From Rhodanobacter sp. ANJX3 (GTDB lineage Bacteria; Pseudomonadota; Gammaproteobacteria; Xanthomonadales; Rhodanobacteraceae), in the NCBI RefSeq assembly GCF_014200755.1, contig NZ_JACHCM010000010.1:28630-92629 (forward strand): 64,000 nucleotides of DNA. Reading direction: 5' to 3'. The notes under the pieces are model-generated. The model was not told where the DNA came from and made no database searches. It saw only the letters and a list, made by a program, of their open reading frames with translations. Every line of letters begins with the position of its first letter. The stretch's first letter is position 1. Shown here in pieces: positions 8,693 to 17,688 of this stretch. The position numbers and the translations under genes are program-made.

Positions 8693-11023
8693 ATGAAAGA
8701 AGTCAGTGACCTCTCGAAAGTAGTCGACCTCGGCCCGCGCCTGGACCCTACCAGCGAGCGAGTCGGCCAGCTGCTGAACGCGGTTCGCGGCATCGCCAAC
8801 CGGCGTCTGCAACAGTGGGTGGGCAACGCGTTCGAGCATGTCGACGATGCGCTGTTCGACCTGGCCGAAAAAGCCGAAAACAACGCCGCCCAGATGCACT
8901 ACTTCGATGGCATGCGCGACGTGCGCAAGCGCCGCCCGCTGGTGGAGCGCAACTTTCTGGCCGCGATTAACCGCGAACTGGGCGAGCTGACCCATCCAAA
9001 GTCGCCGTCCCCGGCGACGACTTCAGTCGGTATCGGCGGCAACGCGGAACTGACGCTGGTAGCGGACAACGAGCTGGAAGAATCGCTGGCTATCACCAGC
9101 ATGATCAGCAAAAACGATTCGCGCCTCGCGCGCGACCTGTTTGCGGTGAACCAACGGCTGTCGGTGATCTGCGGCGGCCATAAAATCGACGACGCCAGCA
9201 ATCCGGTCGCGCCAGCCATCCTGTCCCAGGCGTTTCGCCAGGCGCTGCGTGAACTCACCGCGGACATGCGCGTCAAGCTGATCATCTACAAGCTCTTCGA
9301 TCGGTATGTGCTGTCGTCGCTGGAAGAGCTCTACCAGGAGATCAACGACGAGTTGATCGAAGCCGGCGTGCTGCCGCAGCTTCACCACCAAGTGGTCCGT
9401 ACGCCGGCCGCGAGTAGCGCCAGCTTGTCGAAATCGGTGGACGACGATGCGGTGGTGCGAGCGGTCGCGGGGGCGGAGTCCGGCGACATCCCCAACGACC
9501 TGCTGCAGACCTTGCACGCCCTGTTCAGCGCACGCCGTGCGCCGACATCGGCCGGTTCTGCATCTGGCTACGCTGGCGCAGTCGGCGGCAGCATAGGCAG
9601 CGGCCGCGCCTTGTCCACCGGACCGCTGCCGTCGGCGCACGAACTGCTCGGCGCACTCAGCGTTTTGCAGAATCAGATCGCCAGCGCCGGCCCGCTGCCG
9701 CAGGCCGCAACGGGCTCCGATCGCGATGCAGCCGATCTGAGCCGCGAAGTCCAGCAACTGAAATCGCAGCTGCTGAACCAGATCGGCGCGCTGCGCGGCG
9801 AACGGCCCAGCCATGTGGCCACCATCGATGAAGATACGATCGATCTGGTCGGCATGCTGTTCGAATTCATTCTGGAAGATCGCAACCTGCCGGTGCAGAT
9901 GCAAGTGCTGCTGGCACGCCTGCAGATTCCCTACCTCAAGGCCGCGATTCTCGACCGCAAGATGTTCGCCCATCGTCAGCATCCGGCGCGCCGCCTGCTC
10001 GACGGCTTGGCCGAACAGGCCAAGGGCTGGTCGGACGAGTCCGACCGCGATCGCCGGCTGTATGAAAAAGTAAAAGTCATCGTCGAAAAACTGCTGCACG
10101 AATTCGACGACGACCTGAGCATCTTCGAGCGGCTGCTGGTCGACCTGCAGCAGTTCCACGACATCAACAAGCGCCGCTCGGAGCTGGCCGAACAGCGCGT
10201 GGCCGAATCCACACGCGGGCGCGAAAAGCTCGAACTGGCACGTCGGCGCGCCGCGCGCGAAATCGTCGATCGCATAGGACAGCATCAACTGCCGCCGCTG
10301 GTGCACGGCATTCTTGCGCGCGCCTGGGCCAACCATTTGGTACTGACCTTGCTGCGCCACGGCGAGGCCTCGAACGAATTTCGCAGCGCGCTGCATTTTA
10401 TCGACGATCTTATCGCCAGCACGCGTCCGATAAAGAGTGCCGAAGACCGGCATCTGCTGCGCCAGACGCTGCCTAATATCGAACGCGCCTTGCGCCTCGG
10501 TCTGGCCAACGTGGCTTTTCAGGAGCAGGACGTCGAGCGGTTGCTTGGCCAGCTGCATGCCTACTATCGCCAGCAACTCGGCGAGGCAGGCGACGACGAC
10601 GACGCGGCTTCTGTCACGGAAGACGCCGCGATGCTGAGCATGCCCGACACGATTCAGCCGATGGCCAGGCAGGATGCGGGCCGCGAAAACAGCCGCGACC
10701 CGGAACCGGTAATGGTGCCGCTGGACAGTCCCGAGTGGCAACAGGTGCAGGCGTTGCAGCCGGGGACCTGGCTGGAATTCAGCCATATCGATCAGGCCAT
10801 GGCGCGCGCCAAGCTGTCATGGATCAGTCCGATGACGGGCCGTTACCTGTTCGTCAATCGCCGCGGCCTGAAAGTGGCGGACTATGCGCCGGAAGAGCTG
10901 GCGGTGCTGCTGGCCGATGGCAAGGCCACCGTGCTGGCTGCCAACGCGCTGTTCGACCGGGCAATGAGCTCGATCGTCACTCGTCTGAGTCAGCCTGAAA
11001 ATCCTATCGCTCCGGATGCCTGA
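8693..11023 (+). CDS. DUF1631 family protein
   Basis: 776 aa from the ATG at 8693; an in-frame start at 8633 looks too far upstream and lacks similarity. It is a soluble, Glu/Arg/Gln-rich protein predicted to be mostly helical, with a low-complexity Ala/Gly/Ser segment near residues 285-315. The C-terminal part (about 690-776, with GTWLEFSHIDQAM and GRYLFVNRRGLKV) is the conserved end of DUF1631, found in Xanthomonadales and Pseudomonas. Family members are sometimes mislabelled thymidine phosphorylase; no such motifs are visible. Function unknown. Its stop overlaps the nadC start (TGATG). Confidence 0.85.
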   Translation: MKEVSDLSKVVDLGPRLDPTSERVGQLLNAVRGIANRRLQQWVGNAFEHVDDALFDLAEKAENNAAQMHYFDGMRDVRKRRPLVERNFLAAINRELGELTHPKSPSPATTSVGIGGNAELTLVADNELEESLAITSMISKNDSRLARDLFAVNQRLSVICGGHKIDDASNPVAPAILSQAFRQALRELTADMRVKLIIYKLFDRYVLSSLEELYQEINDELIEAGVLPQLHHQVVRTPAASSASLSKSVDDDAVVRAVAGAESGDIPNDLLQTLHALFSARRAPTSAGSASGYAGAVGGSIGSGRALSTGPLPSAHELLGALSVLQNQIASAGPLPQAATGSDRDAADLSREVQQLKSQLLNQIGALRGERPSHVATIDEDTIDLVGMLFEFILEDRNLPVQMQVLLARLQIPYLKAAILDRKMFAHRQHPARRLLDGLAEQAKGWSDESDRDRRLYEKVKVIVEKLLHEFDDDLSIFERLLVDLQQFHDINKRRSELAEQRVAESTRGREKLELARRRAAREIVDRIGQHQLPPLVHGILARAWANHLVLTLLRHGEASNEFRSALHFIDDLIASTRPIKSAEDRHLLRQTLPNIERALRLGLANVAFQEQDVERLLGQLHAYYRQQLGEAGDDDDAASVTEDAAMLSMPDTIQPMARQDAGRENSRDPEPVMVPLDSPEWQQVQALQPGTWLEFSHIDQAMARAKLSWISPMTGRYLFVNRRGLKVADYAPEELAVLLADGKATVLAANALFDRAMSSIVTRLSQPENPIAPDA

Positions 11024-11880
11024 TGAGTTTCGCACCCTTGTTTGACGCGCCCTCTGCCGCACAGATTTCCGACGACATCGAACGCGCCTTCGCCGAAGAT
11101 CTCGGCTCCGGCGATGCCACCGCCGAGCTGTTGCCGGCGCATGGCCGTGCGCAGGCCGAACTGACCTGTCGCGAAAGCGCCGTCGTTGCCGGCATTCCCT
11201 GGTTCGAGGCGTGCTTCCGCCGGATGGACCCCGACGTCAGCATCCACTGGCATACGGCCGACGGTCACCGTGTCGAACCCGGCACGGTGATCTGCCGACT
11301 GAGTGGACGCGCACGCGCGCTGGTCAGCGCCGAACGCACGGCGCTGAATTTTCTGCAGCTGCTGTCGGGTACGGCGACTCAGACGGCCAGATACGTGGCC
11401 GCCGTGCAGGGCACCAACACCCGACTGCTGGATACTCGAAAAACCGTACCGGGCATGCGCCTGGCGCAGAAGTACGCGGTGCGCTGCGGCGGCGGCCACA
11501 ACCAGCGGATGGGTTTGTACGATGCCATCCTTGTCAAAGAGAACCACATCATCGCGGCTGGCGGCATCGCGGCCGCAGTGGAGGCCGGACGTCGTCTGCA
11601 TCCGACGCTGATGCTGGAAGTCGAAGTGGAAAATCTCGATGAGCTGGCGCAGGCCATCGACGCCGGCGTGGATCGAATCATGCTGGACAACTTTTCGCTG
11701 CCGCTGATGACAGAAGCCGTCGCGCTCACCGCCGGCCGCGTACCGCTCGAAGTGTCCGGCAATGTCGATCTGGAAACGATTGCGGCGTTCGCCGGGACCG
11801 GCGTGGATTTCATTTCCGTCGGTGCCCTCACCAAACACGTTCGCGCGGTGGACCTGTCGCTGAGACTACGGCTGGACTGA
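11023..11880 (+). CDS. nadC: Nicotinate-nucleotide pyrophosphorylase (carboxylating)
   Basis: 285 aa. It joins quinolinate and PRPP to form nicotinate mononucleotide, releasing CO2 and PPi, in NAD synthesis. Motifs are ERTALNFLQLLSGTAT, the substrate-binding DTRKTVPGMR, GGGHNQRMGLYDAILVKENH, and the barrel end DFISVGALTKH. The ATG at 11023 shares its A with the TGA of the DUF1631 gene, so translation is coupled. Firm identification. Confidence 0.97.
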   Translation: MSFAPLFDAPSAAQISDDIERAFAEDLGSGDATAELLPAHGRAQAELTCRESAVVAGIPWFEACFRRMDPDVSIHWHTADGHRVEPGTVICRLSGRARALVSAERTALNFLQLLSGTATQTARYVAAVQGTNTRLLDTRKTVPGMRLAQKYAVRCGGGHNQRMGLYDAILVKENHIIAAGGIAAAVEAGRRLHPTLMLEVEVENLDELAQAIDAGVDRIMLDNFSLPLMTEAVALTAGRVPLEVSGNVDLETIAAFAGTGVDFISVGALTKHVRAVDLSLRLRLD

Positions 11881-11947
11881 CGCGCGGCTAGGTGGCGTAA
11901 AGACGTCGCACCTTGCGTGCAAGCAGGCATGCCCACACACTGCGGGC

Positions 11948-12364
11948 ATGAGCGACATCGAAGATATGCTGCTGTTGCTGGTGCTTTGCGCCGCAGTGGT
12001 GCTGTGGCTGAAACTCACCTCGGCGCGCGAGCGCGCCATGAGCGAGGCTCGGCGGCAATGCGAGCAGCACGGACTGCAGCTGCTCGATGAAAGCGTCGGT
12101 CTGCGCGCCATACGCATCTGCCGCATGGACGGTCTTCGCAGGATCGAACGCGGCTACTCGTTCGACGTCAGCATCGACGGCGACGATCGCGAACAGGGGC
12201 GACTGTGGATGATCGGCAGCACCGTGAGCGGGCTCAGCCTGCCGACAATCCAGCTGGCCTCGGCCGAATCGATCGTGGCCGAAGCGTTGGTCAAGGCCAA
12301 GGCATCAAGCAACGTCGTGCAATTGCATCCGGGGCGTCGACCGCCGGACGCACCGCTTCACTAG
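11948..12364 (+). CDS. DUF3301 domain protein
   Basis: 138 aa. One N-terminal membrane segment (about residues 7-22, LLLLVLCAAVVLWL), then a cytoplasmic domain with ARRQCEQHGLQLLDESVGLR and a YSFDVSIDGDDREQGRLWM-type stretch, which define DUF3301. Function is unknown; the family is common in gammaproteobacteria. It follows nadC after 67 nt on the same strand and converges on sspB. Confidence 0.85.
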   Translation: MSDIEDMLLLLVLCAAVVLWLKLTSARERAMSEARRQCEQHGLQLLDESVGLRAIRICRMDGLRRIERGYSFDVSIDGDDREQGRLWMIGSTVSGLSLPTIQLASAESIVAEALVKAKASSNVVQLHPGRRPPDAPLH

Positions 12365-12453
12365 CGTGGATCGCAGCGGACTTCGCGGCGATCTCCTTTG
12401 CAACAACCGATCGCGTCGGCATCGCCCCTCACCGCGGCGATCCAGAAGAACGA

Positions 12454-12897
12454 TTATTTGACCACCCGCAGATGCGGCGCGCCACGCTTGGGCTTGTCGC
12501 CCTGCTCCGCGCTGGGTGCGGGCGGTGCGTCATCGGGGACGTCCGGTGGCGGGTTGTCGCCACCTTCCTCGGCCGGAAACATCATGCCTTGCCCGTTTTC
12601 CTGGGCATACAGCGCCAGCACCGCCTGCACCGGGATATTGATCGTCTGACTGACACCGGAAAAACGGGCCGAGAAGCTGATCCACTCGTTGCCCAGATCC
12701 AGATTGGCCACCGCGCGCATAGCCAGGTTGAGCACGACCTGCCCATTCTTGATCACCTGCGGCGGCACGCGAACGCCCTCGATAGAGGCGTCGACCAGCA
12801 CGTAGGGTGTGAGGTCGTTGTCGCTGATCCAGTCGTAGATCGCCCGCAAAAGATACGGCCGATTCGAACTCATCGAGGTAGGTTCGTTCTTGCTCAT
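12454..12897 (-). CDS. sspB: ClpXP specificity-enhancing factor SspB
   Basis: 147 aa. The adaptor that brings SsrA-tagged proteins to ClpXP. The folded domain begins SSNRPYLLRAIYDWISDN and includes LTPYVLVDAS and PVQAVLALYAQENGQGM. It is followed by an acidic Pro-rich linker and the C-terminal ClpX-binding tail (GAPHLRVVK), as in the family. Start codons at 12900, 12897 and 12873 are all possible; the first two sit in ATGATGA overlapping the sspA stop. sspA-sspB is the usual pair. Confidence 0.94.
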   Translation of the reverse strand: MSKNEPTSMSSNRPYLLRAIYDWISDNDLTPYVLVDASIEGVRVPPQVIKNGQVVLNLAMRAVANLDLGNEWISFSARFSGVSQTINIPVQAVLALYAQENGQGMMFPAEEGGDNPPPDVPDDAPPAPSAEQGDKPKRGAPHLRVVK

Positions 12898-13535
12898 CAT
12901 GCCTGCTCTGGGAGTGGGCGCATGGCTTTCTCCTGTTCGGTCATGCTGCGCGCAAAACCCTGACTGTGGAACAAACGTTCGCCGTAATCGATGATCGGTT
13001 TGCCTTCGCGCCCCAGATCCACGTCCAGCCACGGCAGGCGCCAGATCACCGGCGCGACCAGGCAGTCGACCAGACTCATTTCCGGATTCAAGAAGAATTT
13101 GGCCGCCTTGAACAGCGGCAAGCTGGCCAGCAGATGTTCACGCAGGCGTTTGCGCGCGGCATCGGCCGGACGACCGCCGGCACGGATCGAGTCCACTTCG
13201 GTAAGCCAGTCTTTTTCGATGCGCACGGCAGCCACGCGAATGCGCGCGCGCGACAATGGATCGATCGGCATCAGCGGCGGATGCGGGTAGCGTTCGTCGA
13301 GGTACTCGCAAACGACCGACGTGTCGAACAGCGTAAGATCACGATCGACCAGCGTGGGCGTCGTGACATAGGGATTGAGATCGATCAGATCTTCCGGGGG
13401 ATTGGCGTGATCCACGATCACACGTTCGTAGCTGACGCCCTTGGCGGCCAGCACGAGCCTTGCCCGATGACATTGAATGTCGTCGGCGGTGGTGTACAAC
13501 GTCAATACGTTGCGCGAGCGAGCGCTCTGAACCAT
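12897..13535 (-). CDS. sspA: Stringent starvation protein A
   Basis: 212 aa from MVQSARSRNVLTLYT. Glutathione S-transferase fold: an N-terminal thioredoxin-like part (VERVIVDHAN-like region, NPYVTTPTLVDRDLTLFDT) and a C-terminal helical part. SspA binds RNA polymerase rather than acting as a transferase and influences stationary-phase and stress genes. It is located directly after petC, as in many beta- and gammaproteobacteria. The upstream in-frame ATG at 13598 would add an Arg-rich tail that the family lacks. Confidence 0.94.
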   Translation of the reverse strand: MVQSARSRNVLTLYTTADDIQCHRARLVLAAKGVSYERVIVDHANPPEDLIDLNPYVTTPTLVDRDLTLFDTSVVCEYLDERYPHPPLMPIDPLSRARIRVAAVRIEKDWLTEVDSIRAGGRPADAARKRLREHLLASLPLFKAAKFFLNPEMSLVDCLVAPVIWRLPWLDVDLGREGKPIIDYGERLFHSQGFARSMTEQEKAMRPLPEQA

Positions 13536-13617
13536 GCGCGTTTCCCTATCGGTGAGACGACGACGGCGGCCCGTGGCCGCCGCAATCGGATGATGCACAT
13601 CCGGGTGTAATGGACGT

Positions 13618-14364
13618 TTAATGGACGTCTTTCCAGTATTCCTTGTTGAGCAAATAGGCCAGGAAGGTAAAGACAGCCAGGAACAGCAGGACCCAGATGC
13701 CGTAGTGCTCGCGCTGCAGCGCGGCAGGCTCGGAGGCGTACTGCAGAAAGCTGGTCAGATCGCGCATCGACTGCTGGTACTGCGCCGGCGTCATCGTGCC
13801 CGGGTGTGAGATCTCCAGCTTTTCCACCACATCGGTGGTGCCCGGCTTCATCGTCGCCGTCTGCAGACCCTGCAACTCGGCCAGCGGAAACGGCATCGCA
13901 GCGTTGGGCAGCACGGTGTTGTTCCAGCCGATCGGGCTGTGCGGATCGAGGTAAAACGAATTGAGGTAGGTGTAGACCCAGTCCTCGCCCTTGGCGCTGA
14001 CTTCCAGCGAGAGATCCGGCGGTGCCTTGCCGAACCACTTGGTCGCCATATCGGCCGGCATGTGCGAGATGACCTGATCGTCGAACTTGCCGCCGGTGAA
14101 GTTGAGGTTCTGCATCACGTCCTGCTCGGACAGATTCAGATCCTGGGCGATGCGCGAGTAGCGCACGTATTTCAGCGAGTGGCAGCCGACGCAGTAGTTG
14201 AAGAACATCTTGGCGCCACGCTGCAGCGACGCCTGATCGCGCACGCTGGCACCGGACGACATCAGCTCCGGCTCTTCCGCCGCCTGCACCGCGCCGCCCG
14301 CCAGCAGCCCCAGCGCCAGGGCAAGCACGCACAGGAGCCGCTTGGTGAAATACCGCTGATTCAT
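13618..14364 (-). CDS. petC: Cytochrome c1 of the bc1 complex
   Basis: 248 aa from the ATG at 14364, giving a normal signal peptide (cleavage near VQA-AEE). An ATG at 14403, overlapping the petB end, would give 261 aa and is also possible. Haem c is attached at C58-x2-C61-H62 (CVGCHSLKY); the axial Met is probably in NAAMPFPL. A C-terminal membrane anchor (GIWVLLFLAVFTFLAYLL) holds it in the inner membrane. It passes electrons from the Rieske protein to soluble or membrane cytochromes. It is the third gene of petABC. Confidence 0.96.
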   Translation of the reverse strand: MNQRYFTKRLLCVLALALGLLAGGAVQAAEEPELMSSGASVRDQASLQRGAKMFFNYCVGCHSLKYVRYSRIAQDLNLSEQDVMQNLNFTGGKFDDQVISHMPADMATKWFGKAPPDLSLEVSAKGEDWVYTYLNSFYLDPHSPIGWNNTVLPNAAMPFPLAELQGLQTATMKPGTTDVVEKLEISHPGTMTPAQYQQSMRDLTSFLQYASEPAALQREHYGIWVLLFLAVFTFLAYLLNKEYWKDVH

Positions 14365-14395
14365 CAGAGGCCGCCGTTTGATGAGAATCGTAGGA

Positions 14396-15697
14396 TTAGT
14401 CATGCCCGGTCACCCGCTCCGGCACCGGCTTGGTCTTTTCCCAGCCGAAGTGCGTATACGCCCACAGGAACGGGAAGAAACCGAAGTAGATGATCGTCAT
14501 CAGGCGACCGAACAGGTTTTCCCAGGTGGTCAGATCCACGTTGCCGAACCACTTCGGAATCACCTCCGCCGTGATGCCGGTACCCACCGCGCCCAGACCC
14601 AGAAACGCCACGACGAACAGGCCGAGCGCCACCTTGTATCCGGTGCCGCGGTAGCGGATCGAGCGCACCTGGCCACGATCGAACCAGGGCAGGAAGAACA
14701 GCACGGCGATGGCGCCGAACATCGCCAGCACGCCCCACACGGCGCTGCCGAAGAACGACGGCACCATCCGCACGATCGCGTAGAACGGCGTGAAGTACCA
14801 GACGGGCTTGATCTCGGCCGGAGTGACCAGGTTGTTGGCCATGATCGAGTTGTCGTGCTCGAGGAACCAGCCACCGAAGGTCGGCGCAAAAAAGATGATG
14901 AAGGCGGCGATCAGCAGCAGGAAGCCGATGCCGACCAGATCGTGCACCGTGTAATACGGATGGAACGGCACACCGTCGGCCGGCTTGTTCGCATCCCAAC
15001 GATTGCCTTTCGGTCCGTGCTTGATGTCGACGCCATCGGGATTGTTCGACCCGACTTCGTGCAGCGCAAAGATGTGCAGCACCACCAGCAGCAGCAGCAC
15101 GATCGGCAGCGCGATCACGTGCAGCGCAAAAAAGCGGTTGAGGGTGGAGTCGGCCGGCAGGAAGTCGCCCATGATCCACTCGACCAGCGTGTTGCCGATA
15201 AAGGGAATCGTGCCGAACAGCGATATGATCACCTTGGCGCCCCAGAACGACATGTTGCCCCACGGCAGCACGTAGCCCATGAAGGCCTCGGCCATCAGCA
15301 CCAGAAAGATCAGCATACCGAGCAGCCAGACCATCTCGCGCGGCCGTTTGTACGAGCCGTACATCAGGCCGCGGAACATGTGCAGAAACACCACCACGAA
15401 GAACAGCGACGCGCCGGTGGAGTGCATGTAGCGGATCAGCCAGCCCCACTCCACATCGCGCATGATGTACTGCACCGAGTCGAACGCACCCGCCGCGCTC
15501 GGGTTGTAGTTCATCGTGAGGAAGATGCCGGTGAGGATCTGGTTGACCAGCACCACCATCGCCAGCACGCCGAAGTAGTACCAGAGATTGAAATTCTTCG
15601 GCGCGTAGTACTCGCTCATGTGCTTGCGGTAGAACGGTGCAAGCCCAGGCGCGCGCTCGCCGACCCAGTCGCCGATATTGCTCAATACGTTGGCCAT
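14396..15697 (-). CDS. petB: Cytochrome b of the bc1 complex
   Basis: 433 aa. Carries the two haems b and both quinone sites. Visible features are the N-terminal amphipathic helix, WNYYFG-like start, helix B/D histidines in RYMHSTGASLFFVVVFLHMF and ALHVIALPIVLLLLVVLH, the Qo-site PEWY equivalent PVWYFTPFY, and several further membrane helices. The ATG at 15697 overlaps the petA stop (TAATG), and the stop overlaps the longer reading of petC by 8 nt. Full length for an unsplit bacterial cytochrome b. Confidence 0.97.
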   Translation of the reverse strand: MANVLSNIGDWVGERAPGLAPFYRKHMSEYYAPKNFNLWYYFGVLAMVVLVNQILTGIFLTMNYNPSAAGAFDSVQYIMRDVEWGWLIRYMHSTGASLFFVVVFLHMFRGLMYGSYKRPREMVWLLGMLIFLVLMAEAFMGYVLPWGNMSFWGAKVIISLFGTIPFIGNTLVEWIMGDFLPADSTLNRFFALHVIALPIVLLLLVVLHIFALHEVGSNNPDGVDIKHGPKGNRWDANKPADGVPFHPYYTVHDLVGIGFLLLIAAFIIFFAPTFGGWFLEHDNSIMANNLVTPAEIKPVWYFTPFYAIVRMVPSFFGSAVWGVLAMFGAIAVLFFLPWFDRGQVRSIRYRGTGYKVALGLFVVAFLGLGAVGTGITAEVIPKWFGNVDLTTWENLFGRLMTIIYFGFFPFLWAYTHFGWEKTKPVPERVTGHD

Positions 15698-16302
15698 TAC
15701 GCGGCCCCCTTCGGGTCGACGCCAATCTGGATCGTCGTATCGTCGATGAAATGATACGGCGGAATCTGCATGTTCTTCGGCGCGGGCACGCCCTGATAAA
15801 CGCGGCCGGCCATGTCGTAACGCGAGTGATGGCAGGGGCAGTAGTAGCCGCCTTTCCAGTTCGGATCGAACGGCTCGGGCTTCATTTCGCCGACGTAGCC
15901 GGGGACGCAGCCGAGGTGCGTGCAGATGCCGACCATGACCAGCCATTCCGGCTTGATCGAGCGGGCTTCGTTCTGCGCGTACTTGGGCTGCTGCTGCGCC
16001 GAGGCGCCGTCGGACTTGGGATCGACCAGGCGCGAGTCCTGCGTGGGCAGCGTGGCTAGCTGATCCTTGGTGCGATTGACAATGAAAACCGGCAAGCTGC
16101 GCCAGCCGACGATGAGCTGCTGACCACTCTCGATCTTGGCGAGCGACTGGGTGACTGGAGCACCTGCGGCCTTGGCTCGCGCGCTGGGCTCCCATGACTT
16201 GATGAAGGGCACGGCTACCGAAACCACCCCGACACCCCCGACCACCGCAGTGGCTGCTGTCAGGAAACGGCGGCGGCCGTGGTCCACAACTTCATTCGCC
16301 AT
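15697..16302 (-). CDS. petA: Rieske iron-sulfur subunit of the bc1 complex
   Basis: 201 aa from the ATG at 16302, which has GGAG 7 nt upstream; an in-frame TTG at 16323 is less likely. The N terminus has a Tat-type twin-arginine stretch (HGRRRFLTAATA) and serves as the membrane anchor. The [2Fe-2S] ligands are in CTHLGC (Cys127, His129) and CPCHHS (Cys155, His158), with Cys132 and Cys157 forming the stabilising disulfide. First gene of petABC. Confidence 0.97.
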   Translation of the reverse strand: MANEVVDHGRRRFLTAATAVVGGVGVVSVAVPFIKSWEPSARAKAAGAPVTQSLAKIESGQQLIVGWRSLPVFIVNRTKDQLATLPTQDSRLVDPKSDGASAQQQPKYAQNEARSIKPEWLVMVGICTHLGCVPGYVGEMKPEPFDPNWKGGYYCPCHHSRYDMAGRVYQGVPAPKNMQIPPYHFIDDTTIQIGVDPKGAA

Positions 16303-16356
16303 CAGGCTCTCCGGAGTGTTCAAGGTTGGGGTTTGGGACCCCTCAAAAATCGCGTT

Positions 16357-16385
16357 AGTGTAGCGTCAGGCCATCACCCATACAA
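16357..16385 (-). promoter_or_regulatory. Possible petABC promoter
   Basis: On the minus strand TTGTAT (16380-16385) and TACACT (16357-16362) lie 17 bp apart, each matching 4 of 6 consensus bases. This would start transcription near 16350, about 48 nt before petA. Confidence 0.38.
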
Positions 16386-16457
16386 TAAAACCGCATACCC
16401 GGCGACGTCGATCCGCCGTGAACATTCGCCACGACCCGCCGGGAATCTCTTTTCGAC

Positions 16458-17645
16458 ATGAAACATGCCGCCGGCACGCTCGCCTTCATCGCCCGCTTTG
16501 TTGTCCTGGGGCTGGCCGTAGCGTTTGTGATCGGGCTGTTCTGGCCGGCCAGCGGCGAGCGTCTGCGCGCGCGCTTCGGCCTGCCTGCAGCCCATGTGAC
16601 GGAACCGGCCAGCCTGGCCGCGCCTCCTAGCAGCGCACCGGTTTCCTACGCCGACGCGGTGGCGGCAGCCGCGCCCTCGGTGGTGAACATCTACGCCAAC
16701 AAGATCGTTACCGAGCAGGCGCTGAAAATGTACAGCAATCCGGTGCTGCAGCAGCTGTTCGGCGGCATGCCCACCACGTATCAGCATCGCGAGCAGACGC
16801 TGGGTTCGGGCGTCATCGTCAGCGCGCAGGGCCAGGGCTACGTGCTGACCAACAACCATGTGATCGCCGAAGCGGCCGATATCCAGGTGCTGCTCTACGA
16901 CGGCCGCATTGCCAAAGCGACCCTGGTCGGCGCGGACGAGGAAACCGATCTGGCCGTGCTGAAGATCGATGCCAGCAACCTGCCGGTGATCCAATTGGCC
17001 GATACGCAGCAGTTGCGTGCCGGCGACGTGGCGCTGGCGATCGGCAATCCGCTGGGCCTCAATCAGACGGTGACCATGGGCATCGTCAGCGCAGTCGGCC
17101 GCCAGCTCAACAGCTCCAGCGCCGAGGACTTCATCCAGACCGACGCGGCGATCAACCTGGGCAACTCCGGCGGCGCGCTGATCAATACCAAGGGCGAGCT
17201 GATCGGCATCAACACCTTGCTCATCGGCAAGGCCGCCGGTGCCGAGGGCATCGGCTTCGCCATCCCGGTCGCTACCGCGCAGAAGGTGTTGGATCAGATC
17301 ATCGCCAGCGGCCACGTGGTACGCGGCTGGATGGGCGCCAACTACGCCTTCGTGCCGGTCGCTGCCGACAGCGGCCTGCCGTCGGCGGCACGCGGTGTAC
17401 AGGTCACCGACGTCACACCCGGCGGTCCGGCTGCCCAGGCGGGCATCCAACCCCGCGACATCCTGCTGAAAATCGGCAGCGATGACATTCTCGATCCGGC
17501 CGACCTGCGCCGGCGCGAGGCCGCCATCAAGCCCGGCAGCAAGGTCGAGGTGGCGGGCCTGCGCAACGGCAGCCCGTTCCATCTCGATGTGACCCTGACT
17601 CAGCGCCCAGCGATGACGAACGCCGCGCCGGTGGTGACCAACTGA
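16458..17645 (+). CDS. DegS/HtrA-type periplasmic serine protease
   Basis: 395 aa. An N-terminal membrane anchor (about residues 10-30, no cleavage site) holds a trypsin-like domain in the periplasm. The triad is His134 (TNNHVIAE), Asp164 (ETDLAVLKI) and Ser237 (NLGNSGGAL). One PDZ domain follows (about 285-385, GVQVTDVTPGGPAAQAGI). The single PDZ and the anchor point to DegS, which cuts RseA in the sigma-E envelope-stress pathway, rather than DegP. It is divergent from petABC, a common neighbourhood for this protease. Confidence 0.9.
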   Translation: MKHAAGTLAFIARFVVLGLAVAFVIGLFWPASGERLRARFGLPAAHVTEPASLAAPPSSAPVSYADAVAAAAPSVVNIYANKIVTEQALKMYSNPVLQQLFGGMPTTYQHREQTLGSGVIVSAQGQGYVLTNNHVIAEAADIQVLLYDGRIAKATLVGADEETDLAVLKIDASNLPVIQLADTQQLRAGDVALAIGNPLGLNQTVTMGIVSAVGRQLNSSSAEDFIQTDAAINLGNSGGALINTKGELIGINTLLIGKAAGAEGIGFAIPVATAQKVLDQIIASGHVVRGWMGANYAFVPVAADSGLPSAARGVQVTDVTPGGPAAQAGIQPRDILLKIGSDDILDPADLRRREAAIKPGSKVEVAGLRNGSPFHLDVTLTQRPAMTNAAPVVTN

Positions 17646-17688
17646 GCTTTCCTGCCGAAGCGCACAGAGCACTCCAGTCGAGCATCGC

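Noticed and set aside
9023..10786. Minus-strand open frame of 587 codons over DUF1631
   Set aside because: The plus-strand DUF1631 frame has the family signature and nadC coupling; the antisense frame is His/Gln/Arg-rich with no domain.
14378..15754. Plus-strand open frame of 458 codons over petB
   Set aside because: Antisense of cytochrome b, extremely His/Gln/Arg-rich; the petB frame is unmistakable.
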